A stretch of DNA of 26,551 bases from contig CANIBV010000009.1 of NCBI GenBank assembly GCA_947466005.1, forward strand, positions 1-26,551, in the 5' to 3' direction. Source of the stretch: Spartobacteria bacterium. GTDB lineage: Bacteria; Verrucomicrobiota; Verrucomicrobiia; Chthoniobacterales; UBA6821. Below are positions 6,725 through 13,671 of the stretch, piece by piece. The notes below the pieces were generated by a model. That model worked only from the letters and a program-made list of their open reading frames with translations. It did no database searches and had not been told where the DNA came from. The translations under genes were made by a program, and so were the position numbers. The number at the start of each line of letters is the position of its first letter. Position 1 is the first letter of the stretch.

Positions 6725-7510
6725 GTCGATTTTTAGGTCGAGTGACTTTTCCGCAATACGGAGAAATCCCTCGGAGGAATCGGTCAGTAGGATGTCGAGG
6801 CGGGGTCCCCTTGCATTCCCAGAACCCGCCGCGAGGAGGGAGTTCACGGCGATGGCGCAATTCTCCGCTGAGTCGACGAGCTGAATTCCGTCGCCGCAGA
6901 TCGTGCGGATAGCTTTCTTCAGCAATGGATAGTGTGTGCAGCCCAGAACCAGAGTGTCGATCCCTTGAGAGAGCATGGGGTCAAGATAGCGTTGCAGAAC
7001 AGTCTTGGTGACCTCGTCATCAAAGAGCCCCTCCTCAATGAGGGGGACAAGCAGAGGGCAGGCTATTGCCGTCACGGAGAGGTCGGGGTTCAGGGAGTTG
7101 ATTGCCTTGCTGTAAGCCTCGCTGCCAATGGTTGCACGCGTGCCGATTACTCCAATCCTTCCGCTGCGGGTGGCCTTCACTGCCGCCGCCGCACCCGGCT
7201 CCAGAACACCGATCATGGGAACCGGGTACGCCGGCGCAAGTGTCGGCACCGCTAGGGCCGAGGCCGTGTTGCAGGCGACAACGATCATCTTGGCTCCCTC
7301 GGAGAGAAGGAGATCGGAGATCTCGCGACTGTAGCGGGTGACTGTTTCAGCACTCTTGCCGCCGTAGGGAACCCTTGCCGTGTCGCCGAGGTAGAGGATT
7401 CTCTCTAGGGGCAGGGCGCGTCTCAACTCCGCCACGACGGTGAGTCCTCCAATGCCCGAATCAAAGACACCGATCGGGGGGGGTGAGGAGCTTTTATTGA
7501 AAGAGGGCAT
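6695..7510 (-). CDS. murI: Glutamate racemase
   Basis: It interconverts L- and D-glutamate in the cytoplasm, supplying D-glutamate for peptidoglycan. The 271-residue product begins IGVFDSGIGGLTV with catalytic-region Asp17. It carries the two catalytic cysteines in VVACNTASA (C80) and LGCTHYPLL (C191, with H193), and YLGDTARVPYG near residues 40-50. Length is normal for the family. I placed the start at the ATG at 7510. The frame is open further upstream to 7624, but that extension translates the GAAAGCTAAAAGT-type intergenic repeat and the end of the permease gene, so it is not protein. It follows the metal ABC permease gene by 76 bp on the same strand, and shared transcription is possible. 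Confidence 0.96.
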   Translation of the reverse strand: MPSFNKSSSPPPIGVFDSGIGGLTVVAELRRALPLERILYLGDTARVPYGGKSAETVTRYSREISDLLLSEGAKMIVVACNTASALAVPTLAPAYPVPMIGVLEPGAAAAVKATRSGRIGVIGTRATIGSEAYSKAINSLNPDLSVTAIACPLLVPLIEEGLFDDEVTKTVLQRYLDPMLSQGIDTLVLGCTHYPLLKKAIRTICGDGIQLVDSAENCAIAVNSLLAAGSGNARGPRLDILLTDSSEGFLRIAEKSLDLKIDSLSVRSVGN

Positions 7511-7515
7511 GGGAG

Positions 7516-7555
7516 TTTGGAAAAGCTGAAAGTAAAAAGCTAAAAGTAAAACAGG
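7516..7555. repeat. Short intergenic repeat, copy 3 (AAGCTGAAAGTAAAAAGC-type)
   Basis: A string of AAGCTGAAAGT, AAAAAGCTAAAAGT and AAAAC modules lies between murI and the permease gene. It is a degenerate relative of the unit at 1544-1563 and 1700-1724. Read through on the minus strand it encodes LLLAFYFQLF, a pattern likely to mislead gene callers into over-long murI starts. Confidence 0.4.
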
Positions 7556-7586
7556 AGAGAAGGAGCGGGGAGGATGAGAGGCGCCC

Positions 7587-8537
7587 TTAGTGTTTGGAAT
7601 CGGATCCAGGCACCTGATGATCATGCCCTTGGTGGCCTTCCCAGCGCTCGAGTGACTCCTTATGGAAGTGCCTTCCCTTGATCATGCGGCTGAGCACCCC
7701 GTAGCGGGGAGAGAAGAGGTAGGCTGCACCGAGAAAAACCGCCATCAATAGCACGATGCATGGTCCCGAAGGAATGTTGGCAAAAAACGAGAGGAGTAGA
7801 CCACCCACGGCGCTTGTCATTCCCAAGAATGCCCCGCTCCAGAGCATGCGGGTGAAGGAGTCGGTCAGGAGGTAAGCGGTCGCCGCCGGTAGAATCAGTA
7901 GTCCGAGCGAGAGGAGTACCCCGACAGCCTGCAAGGAGGCAACGAGTCCCAGGACGGTGAGTGCCAGCAGGCCCGTCTCTATCCAACCCACCTTGATGCC
8001 CGAGGCTCGTGCGACGGCGGCGTCGAAAAGGACGAGCAGCAACGGGCGCTGGAACAGCACGAGCAGCGAGAGCGTGAGGGAGGCTGCTCCATAGGCGATC
8101 CAGAGGTCACCATTGGCGACGCCAAGGATATTGCCAAAAAGAAAATGGGTTAGGTCGACCTTCACGCGGGCGAAACGGATGAGAACGATTCCGAGGGCAA
8201 AGGCAATGATGTATAGGGAGGCAACAGCGGTTTCGTCCTTGAGGCGTGAGTTGCGGGCCATGAGTTGTCCACCCAGCGCCACAAGCAGGGCGGCTACCAG
8301 CCCCCCAAGCAGCAGTCCTCCGGGTGAGAGCCCGACGATCATTGCGGCCACCGCAAGACCTGGAAGGAGTGAGTGCGAGAGGGCGTCAGCCAGAAGGGCC
8401 TGACGCCGAAGAATGATGAACGTGCCGAGGAACCCATTTGTGAATCCAATAAGGGCGCAAGAGAGCAGGGCCCTCTGCATGAAGGCGTAGTCAAGCGGCT
8501 CGAGCAGCGAGTGGAGAGGCTGGATGAGGCAGCTCAT
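7587..8537 (-). CDS. Metal ABC transporter permease (ZnuB/MntB/TroC family)
   Basis: This is the membrane channel of a zinc/manganese-type ABC transporter in the inner membrane. The 316-residue product has about eight hydrophobic segments from residue 20 to 280. It contains the family motif GFLGTFIILRRQALLADALSHSLLPGLAVA near 35-64, and DAAVARASGI and LLILPAATAYLLT further on, the latter being the conserved late motif. It ends in a histidine-rich tail (HFHKESLERWEGHQGHDHQ) that probably binds metal on the cytoplasmic side (inference). Its ATG overlaps the ATPase stop in an ATGA junction, so translation is coupled. The metal cannot be told from sequence; Zn2+, Mn2+, Fe2+ or, given the HupE neighbour, Ni2+/Co2+ are possible. 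Confidence 0.9.
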   Translation of the reverse strand: MSCLIQPLHSLLEPLDYAFMQRALLSCALIGFTNGFLGTFIILRRQALLADALSHSLLPGLAVAAMIVGLSPGGLLLGGLVAALLVALGGQLMARNSRLKDETAVASLYIIAFALGIVLIRFARVKVDLTHFLFGNILGVANGDLWIAYGAASLTLSLLVLFQRPLLLVLFDAAVARASGIKVGWIETGLLALTVLGLVASLQAVGVLLSLGLLILPAATAYLLTDSFTRMLWSGAFLGMTSAVGGLLLSFFANIPSGPCIVLLMAVFLGAAYLFSPRYGVLSRMIKGRHFHKESLERWEGHQGHDHQVPGSDSKH

Positions 8538-9301
8538 TGTTTAGCGTGGTGATGATGCTCGCCGGAGTAGACAGCGGTGCCGTAGGCGCACTCCAGATGG
8601 ATGGAGGAAAGGGTATCCGTCGTCGGCCCATAGGCAATGAGCTCACCATTCAGCAGGATGGCTGTGTCGAAGATGGCCTCGGCCTCCGCGAGAGCATGGT
8701 GGGAAACAAGCAGGAGCTTCCCTCGTTGCTTCAACGTCTGCAGGGCGGTGGCGAGGGATTCAGTGCTGGTGCGGTCGAGGCCGGCGAAGGGCTCGTCAAG
8801 GAGGTATAGGTCGGCTTCCTGGGCCCAGGCCCGGGCTAGGAAAGCCCGTTGTTGCTGTCCTCCGGAGAGTTCTTTGATCTGACGCTTTGCCAGGGGAAGC
8901 AAGTTGAAGAGCTCCAGAGACTGCCGGACCGCCTCCTCGTCACGTTTGGTGAATGTGCCGAGGAGTCCGACGTGATGGTAGCGTCCCATCTCGACCAATC
9001 CCTGTACGGTCACGGGAAAATCCCAATCAACGGATTCCCTCTGCGGGAGATAGGCGATCAGCGGGGCGGCTTTGGATAGTTCCTTTCCTTCGATAAGGAT
9101 CCGCCCTGTCTCCGCCGGAAGCAGTCCGGCCACGGCCTTGAGTAGCGTCGATTTGCCAGCACCATTGGGACCAAAGAGGCCTACGCAGTGCCCCGCATTC
9201 AAGGAGAGTCCAAGATGATGGATCGCGGGAACCCGGTGATAACTGATCGTCAGATCTTCGATTCGGAGCATCGGATCCTGATCCTTGTGCGGTGTGCTCA
9301 T
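8534..9301 (-). CDS. Metal ABC transporter ATPase (ZnuC/MntA family)
   Basis: This is the ATP-hydrolysing subunit that powers the adjacent permease. The 255-residue product has Walker A GPNGAGKST (about 44-52), the metal-importer Q-loop signature YLPQRESVDWDFPVTV (about 84-99), ABC signature LSGGQQQR (about 144-151), Walker B LYLLDEPFAGLD (about 165-176) and the H-loop SHHALAEAE. The Q-loop sequence is characteristic of Zn/Mn importers, not of other ABC classes. The C-terminus EHHHHAKQ is a short histidine cluster. Both ends overlap neighbours by ATGA junctions (8534-8537 and 9298-9301), so three genes are translated in a chain. Confidence 0.94.
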   Translation of the reverse strand: MSTPHKDQDPMLRIEDLTISYHRVPAIHHLGLSLNAGHCVGLFGPNGAGKSTLLKAVAGLLPAETGRILIEGKELSKAAPLIAYLPQRESVDWDFPVTVQGLVEMGRYHHVGLLGTFTKRDEEAVRQSLELFNLLPLAKRQIKELSGGQQQRAFLARAWAQEADLYLLDEPFAGLDRTSTESLATALQTLKQRGKLLLVSHHALAEAEAIFDTAILLNGELIAYGPTTDTLSSIHLECAYGTAVYSGEHHHHAKQ

Positions 9302-9786
9302 GGCAGGAATGACGCCGGAATAGGAAGGCTGTCTTCAATGGACTTCTTCCCCCAGAAGCTCTTTTCAAGGGGTGGCTGAAAGCCATGAACCAGCACCTCA
9401 AGACGCAGGGCATGGGGTTCTTCGTCGCCCCAATCAGCGGAGATCAGTAGATCCTCACCTTTGGCCATCTCAACGGCTGTTCGGTATTCGCCAGGCGAGA
9501 TCTGATCTTTCTCGGTGAGGAGTTTCCTGCCGGCCTGAGTGATCAGGCAATGCTGAGGGGAGGGGGCCGCGTGGAGGAGAAGGGTGACACTCAGGGTCGG
9601 CCTCTTTTCCTGGATCGATGCTTCAGAGGCACCCGAGGGAGCGGATTCATTGGTTTTCTTGGTGACTGATAGCGGTTCCATTGCCTGTAGAGCCACCCTG
9701 TGCATTGTCAGGCGGCAAACCGGCCAGAGAACGGCTGCAAGCACAAGAAGAACGATGACAAGCCGGAGCAGTGGATTTCCCTTCAT
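9298..9786 (-). CDS. Membrane-anchored hypothetical protein of the metal-transport cluster
   Basis: I do not recognise a family. The product is 162 residues with one N-terminal hydrophobic helix (about 8-23, LRLVIVLLVLAAVLWP), then a Ser/Glu/Ala-rich linker to about residue 60, then a soluble domain of about 100 residues (RPTLSVTLLLHAAPSPQHCLI, GEYRTAVEM, LLISADWGDEEPHALRLEVLVHGF). By topology the domain should be periplasmic. Its stop overlaps the ATPase start by 4 bases, which ties it to the transporter, and hupE lies 81 bp upstream. It is much too small for a ZnuA/TroA-type binding protein (about 280-300 residues) and has none of their motifs. It may be an accessory or alternative metal-delivery subunit (inference). 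Confidence 0.75.
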   Translation of the reverse strand: MKGNPLLRLVIVLLVLAAVLWPVCRLTMHRVALQAMEPLSVTKKTNESAPSGASEASIQEKRPTLSVTLLLHAAPSPQHCLITQAGRKLLTEKDQISPGEYRTAVEMAKGEDLLISADWGDEEPHALRLEVLVHGFQPPLEKSFWGKKSIEDSLPIPASFLP

Positions 9787-9867
9787 GAGTGAAAATTCAC
9801 TCTACGGATACCTCCCAAAAAGTGAAAGTCCGATGAGTTCCGTGATGCCCCGGCCGTGATCCTGGCA

Positions 9868-10470
9868 TTAAACCGGGGAATAGAAGTCGTAGACCGCAAA
9901 GGCGATCAGTAAGAGTCCGGCTGCCCTCATCAGCGTGGCAAAATTTTGCTTCCGAAAGAGCAGTCCCCCAGCAACACCAAAGGTGTGCAGGAGGGCAGTT
10001 GAGGCAACCATGCCTGTCAAAAGCAGTATAGGGGTTGCTCCCGAAGGCATCTCGGATCCGTGGGCATATCCATGAAAGAGGCCGGCAGTTCCGACGCAGA
10101 TGACTGCAATAAGGAGGGGTGGCTGCCATGCCATGCAAAGGGAGACGCCGAGCAGGATGATCGAGGCCAGGATGCCATGCTCAACAATGGGCAGATGAGT
10201 TCCGCAAAGCCCCACAACGCACCCTAGCATCATTGATCCAACAAAGGAGCAAGGAAGCGCCCAGAGGGCACGTCCTCCGATCTGAACTGCCCAGAGGCCC
10301 ACGGCCACCATCACAAGCAGGTGATCAAGCCCGGAAATGGGGTGAAGGAAGCCGACCTGAGTCGCGCCGATGCCATCCATCGCATGAAACTGTGGAGGGT
10401 GAGCCATCGCCGGGATGACGGAAGCGATGAGTGTAAGGAAATGGCGAGCGCGTTTCATAGTCGACATCAT
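9868..10470 (-). CDS. HupE/UreJ family nickel/cobalt-type permease
   Basis: This is a small inner-membrane protein of the HupE/UreJ family, whose studied members import Ni2+ or Co2+ by diffusion. From the ATG at 10470 it has 200 residues. A signal peptide ends near AMA-H24, and the motif FLHPISGLDHLLVMVAVGLW carries the family HPxxGxDH metal-binding residues (H43, D49, H50). Five or six further helices follow, with a second histidine motif GLFHGYAHG near 129-137. The start is set by a good Shine-Dalgarno (AGAGGA, 6 bases upstream). The longer open frame to 10545 adds only unlikely residues. M2 at 10467 is an equal alternative. It heads the transporter cluster, and its promoter region contains a 21-bp palindrome. 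Confidence 0.9.
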   Translation of the reverse strand: MMSTMKRARHFLTLIASVIPAMAHPPQFHAMDGIGATQVGFLHPISGLDHLLVMVAVGLWAVQIGGRALWALPCSFVGSMMLGCVVGLCGTHLPIVEHGILASIILLGVSLCMAWQPPLLIAVICVGTAGLFHGYAHGSEMPSGATPILLLTGMVASTALLHTFGVAGGLLFRKQNFATLMRAAGLLLIAFAVYDFYSPV

Positions 10471-10476
10471 TGCTGA

Positions 10477-10482
10477 TCCTCT
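10477..10482 (-). promoter_or_regulatory. Ribosome binding site of the hupE-like gene
   Basis: AGAGGA lies 6 bases before the ATG at 10470 on the minus strand. It is one of very few clear Shine-Dalgarno sequences in the window, and it decides the start among M codons at 10470, 10467 and 10458. Confidence 0.6.
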
Positions 10483-10575
10483 TGATTTTTCTAGTCGCAA
10501 ATAAGCTGCGAGTAAGAAATCGCGGAGACTGCCGAGGAACCCCAATTTTCACCAAGGCTTTAAACTTTGGCTCTT

Positions 10576-10596
10576 AACTTAGCTCGGAGCTAAGTT
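10576..10596. promoter_or_regulatory. 21-bp perfect palindrome, candidate metal-regulator operator
   Basis: The arms AACTTAGCTC and GAGCTAAGTT are perfect inverted copies about a single central G at 10586. The site lies in the 141-bp gap between the ftsH stop and the hupE start, 106 bases upstream of hupE. Size and symmetry fit the operator of a dimeric metalloregulator such as the DtxR/MntR or Fur families (established for those families), but no regulator gene is present. It could instead be an ftsH 3' hairpin (8-bp stem, 5-base loop), though no T-run follows. Confidence 0.45.
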
Positions 10597-10611
10597 CTTA
10601 ACGTTGGCGCA

Positions 10612-12693
10612 TCATGCCGGCACCGGTGCCGCCAATCCCCCTGTCGGGAAATCAGGCTCGATCGGCTTGCTGGTTTCAGCGCCGGGCGTGTTGCTCGGTG
10701 GGGGAGGAAGCGGTGGTGGCTTTTGGGCGATCACCGGAGGGTTCTTCATGTAACCGAGGTTGATCAGATCCTCAACCTGTGATCCCTCGAGGGTTTCGAA
10801 TTCCAACAGGGCATGGGCGATCAGCTTAACTTTTTCTTTCTGAGCCTCAAGGATCTCCGTGGCCTTGCGGTAGGCGTCATCGATGAGGCGCTTCACCTCG
10901 GCATCGATCTGCTGGGCGGTTGACTCGCTGTACTCTCGGGCACGGGAGACGTCACGTCCTAGGAAGACCATCTCGTTCTCCTCGCTGAAACGGATCATCC
11001 CGAGGTTGCTCATGCCCCACTCACAGACCATGCGTCGTGCCAGTTTAGTGGCCTGGGCGATGTCACCCGAGGCACCGTTGGAGACGTCACCGGTGAACAT
11101 CTCCTCGGCGATGCGGCCACCCATGGTCATGACGAGCATGGCGAGGGCCTCCTTGCGCTGGGTGGCGTACTTGTCGCCCTCCGGAAGGTACATGGTCGCT
11201 CCAAGGTACTGTCCGCGGGGAATGATGGTCACCTTGTGAAGGGGATGGGTGTGATCAATCACCACGTTAAGCAGGGCGTGACCGGCCTCATGCCAGGCAG
11301 TAGAGGTCTTTTCCTGCTCGCTCATTGCCATACTGCGGCGTTCCTTGCCCCAGCGCACCTTATCGCGTGCCTCTTCAAGATCAGTCTGCTCGATGGCCTT
11401 CTGGCCCTTGCGTGCCGCGGTGAGGGCGGCCTCATTCAACACATTGGCGAGTTCCGCGCCGGAATAACCGGGGGTGCCGCGCGCGATCAGGCTGAGATTG
11501 ACCTCCTCGGAGAGCTTCACCTTCTTGGCATGGACCCGGAGGATTTCCTCACGCCCTTTGACATCGGGAAGCGAGACGGTTACCTGCCGGTCGAAGCGAC
11601 CCGGCCGCAGGAGCGCGGGGTCAAGGACATCGGGGCGGTTTGTTGCGGCGATGATGATGACCCCGTCCTGGGCATCGAAGCCATCCATCTCCACAAGGAG
11701 TTGGTTCAGCGTCTGCTCACGCTCGTCATGTCCACCGCCGACTCCATGCCCGCGATGACGGCCGACCGCGTCGATCTCGTCGATGAAGATGAGGCAGGGG
11801 GCGCTCTTGCGGCCCTGCTCGAACATGTCACGGACCCGTGAGGCGCCCACGCCGACGAACATCTCGACAAAGTCGGATCCGCTGATGTTGAAGAACGGGA
11901 CATCCGCCTCTCCGGCTATGGCACGGGCAAGGAGGGTTTTACCGGTACCCGGCGAACCGATCATGAGGATGCCCTTGGGGATGCGGCCACCGAGCTTCTG
12001 GAATTTCTTTGGATCCCTGAGGAACTCCACGAGCTCCTGAACCTCTTCCTTGGCCTCCTCAACGCCGGCGACATCCTTGAAGGTGATCTGGTTCTTCTCG
12101 CGGGCAAGCATCTTGGCCTTGCTCTTGCCGAAGTTCATGGCGCCACGTCCGGCCATCTTGATCTGGGATCGGAAGAAGAAATAGAGGACAACCAGGAAGA
12201 GGAGAATCGGCAGGATGTTGAGGATGGTCGATGCGAGCATGTTCGACTCGGGTCGGACATTCGGGGTGATGCCGGCGGCTGCAAGCTGCTTCTCGAGAGT
12301 GGTGCCGTTGAAGGGCATGTAGACAGAAGTCTTGAAGGGGGTGGGTATCTCCTCAGTGGCGGGAGGGACTGCTTTCTTGCGATAGAATCCGGAGAGGTAC
12401 TGGGTGTTGCGACCCTCCTCAATCACGAGTTCCAGGGGCTTTTCTTGTGTGGAGACGATCTTCCCCTCCTTCAGGAGATTCTCGAATTTGGGGAGGGTTA
12501 TCTCGTCGGTTGAGACAAGACTATTTCCACGAAAGAGTAACGCACCTCCGATCAGGGCAAAGGCGACGGCAAAAAGGAGCAGTCCTCTCCAGTTAAACTG
12601 GGGCTCTTGGCCGCCGGGGTCACGCTGAGATCTCTCTGGACGTTTGTTCCGGGGTGAGTTGCTGTTATTGGATTCGGGTGTCTCGTCTGGCAT
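10612..12693 (-). CDS. ftsH: ATP-dependent zinc metalloprotease FtsH
   Basis: This is a membrane-anchored hexameric AAA+ protease that extracts and degrades membrane and unstable cytoplasmic proteins. It has 693 residues. There is a Pro/Arg-rich N-terminus, TM1 at about 37-54, a periplasmic domain of about 95 residues, and TM2 at about 152-174. The AAA domain has Walker A GSPGTGKT (246-253), Walker B LIFIDEID (301-308) and SRH AATNRPDVLDPALLRPGRFDR (349-369). The zinc protease motif HEAGH lies at 468-472, with third ligand D544. Walker A has Ser where most FtsH proteins have Pro (GPPGTGKT), a mild variant. The last 45 or so residues are a Pro-rich tail (KPPPLPPPP), longer than in E. coli. Divergent from the deacetylase gene by 44 bp. 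Confidence 0.97.
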   Translation of the reverse strand: MPDETPESNNSNSPRNKRPERSQRDPGGQEPQFNWRGLLLFAVAFALIGGALLFRGNSLVSTDEITLPKFENLLKEGKIVSTQEKPLELVIEEGRNTQYLSGFYRKKAVPPATEEIPTPFKTSVYMPFNGTTLEKQLAAAGITPNVRPESNMLASTILNILPILLFLVVLYFFFRSQIKMAGRGAMNFGKSKAKMLAREKNQITFKDVAGVEEAKEEVQELVEFLRDPKKFQKLGGRIPKGILMIGSPGTGKTLLARAIAGEADVPFFNISGSDFVEMFVGVGASRVRDMFEQGRKSAPCLIFIDEIDAVGRHRGHGVGGGHDEREQTLNQLLVEMDGFDAQDGVIIIAATNRPDVLDPALLRPGRFDRQVTVSLPDVKGREEILRVHAKKVKLSEEVNLSLIARGTPGYSGAELANVLNEAALTAARKGQKAIEQTDLEEARDKVRWGKERRSMAMSEQEKTSTAWHEAGHALLNVVIDHTHPLHKVTIIPRGQYLGATMYLPEGDKYATQRKEALAMLVMTMGGRIAEEMFTGDVSNGASGDIAQATKLARRMVCEWGMSNLGMIRFSEENEMVFLGRDVSRAREYSESTAQQIDAEVKRLIDDAYRKATEILEAQKEKVKLIAHALLEFETLEGSQVEDLINLGYMKNPPVIAQKPPPLPPPPSNTPGAETSKPIEPDFPTGGLAAPVPA

Positions 12694-12737
12694 TGCTGGA
12701 AGCTATTGACTACATCAGATAACACACCCTGCGGCCA

Positions 12738-13580
12738 ATGCAAACTGCACCACCCAGTCATCCAGCTCATCAGCCTGCTTTTCAGGGGTCATCGCCGGAT
12801 TCTTCTGCGCTTGCTCCCTCGTTGGTCGTCTCCATCCACGACCTCTCGACAGTGACGAGGGGAGCCGTGACTCGTATGCTTGCAGACCTCGGCGATTTGG
12901 GGGTTCCTGTGACCTCCCTGCTGGTGATACCGGATCATCATCACACGGGGAGAATCGATGCCGATCCGGACTTTGGCGCCTGGCTTCGCGGGAGAGTGGC
13001 TGAAGGGCATGAGGCGGTGCTGCATGGCTTTTATCACCTCAGACCCTCAAAGGCAGGGGAAGGGGTGGTGACAAAATTGATCACCCGTTCCTACACCGCG
13101 GGAGAAGGGGAGTTTCATGATCTTACGTTTGATGAAGCCTCCGCGCTGCTCCAACAAGGAAGGGCCTCTCTGCATGCCTGCGGGATCAAACCCACCGGAT
13201 TTATCGCTCCTGCTTGGTTGCTCGGTGAAGAGGCGGAGAAGGCGGTGAGAAACGAGGGCTTTGACTACACAACCCGCCTCGGGTCGGTGATCGACTGCAG
13301 GGAGAAGGGAGAGTTTGCCGCACGCAGCATGGTGTACAGCGTGCGGGCTCCCTGGCGGCGGGGATTAAGTCTGCTCTGGAACGGAGTGCTCTTCCGAGCC
13401 TTGCGAATGGGGGAGGCTCCCCTACTGAGGATAGGGCTCCATCCTCCCGACTGGGAGCATCAGGCGATCAGGCGGCAAATCCTGAAGTTTATCCGGATTG
13501 CCGCGAGGGAACGGAGTGTCACGACGTATCAGGATTGGCTCGCTCGCGCCCACTCGGACAGCCCTTCGGGTTCCTCTTGA
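12738..13580 (+). CDS. DUF2334-type polysaccharide deacetylase family protein
   Basis: The 280-residue product belongs to the NodB-fold carbohydrate esterase superfamily, DUF2334 branch. After a low-complexity N-terminus (1-28) it has LVVSIHDLST (29-38) with metal/catalytic H34-D35, then VPVTSLLVIPDHH, the HxxxH-type motif LHGFYH (95-100), GFIAPAWLLG near residues 154-163 and a late GLHPPDWEH. These match the usual order of motifs in the family, so it probably removes N-acetyl or similar groups from a glycan or polyisoprenoid-linked sugar (inference). There is no signal peptide, so it should act in the cytoplasm or at the inner membrane face. It is followed 91 bp later by the PHP-glycosyltransferase gene on the same strand, a likely functional partner. 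Confidence 0.82.
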   Translation: MQTAPPSHPAHQPAFQGSSPDSSALAPSLVVSIHDLSTVTRGAVTRMLADLGDLGVPVTSLLVIPDHHHTGRIDADPDFGAWLRGRVAEGHEAVLHGFYHLRPSKAGEGVVTKLITRSYTAGEGEFHDLTFDEASALLQQGRASLHACGIKPTGFIAPAWLLGEEAEKAVRNEGFDYTTRLGSVIDCREKGEFAARSMVYSVRAPWRRGLSLLWNGVLFRALRMGEAPLLRIGLHPPDWEHQAIRRQILKFIRIAARERSVTTYQDWLARAHSDSPSGSS

Positions 13581-13671
13581 AATCGTCCCGCACTCCTCCG
13601 TCCTGGGACGGCGTATTGGCTCGACCGCCGGCGTTCCCCGGTTCATGAAGAGGTGCGTTAGTTCACACTCC

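Noticed and set aside
7511..7624. Extended N-terminus of murI
   Set aside because: The extra 38 residues are translated from an intergenic repeat and from the permease gene end; MurI proteins start close to the IGVFDSGIGG motif.
13498..13671. Extended N-terminus of the PHP-glycosyltransferase
   Set aside because: It overlaps the deacetylase gene in another frame and starts with TTG; PHP domains begin within a few residues of DLHLHT.
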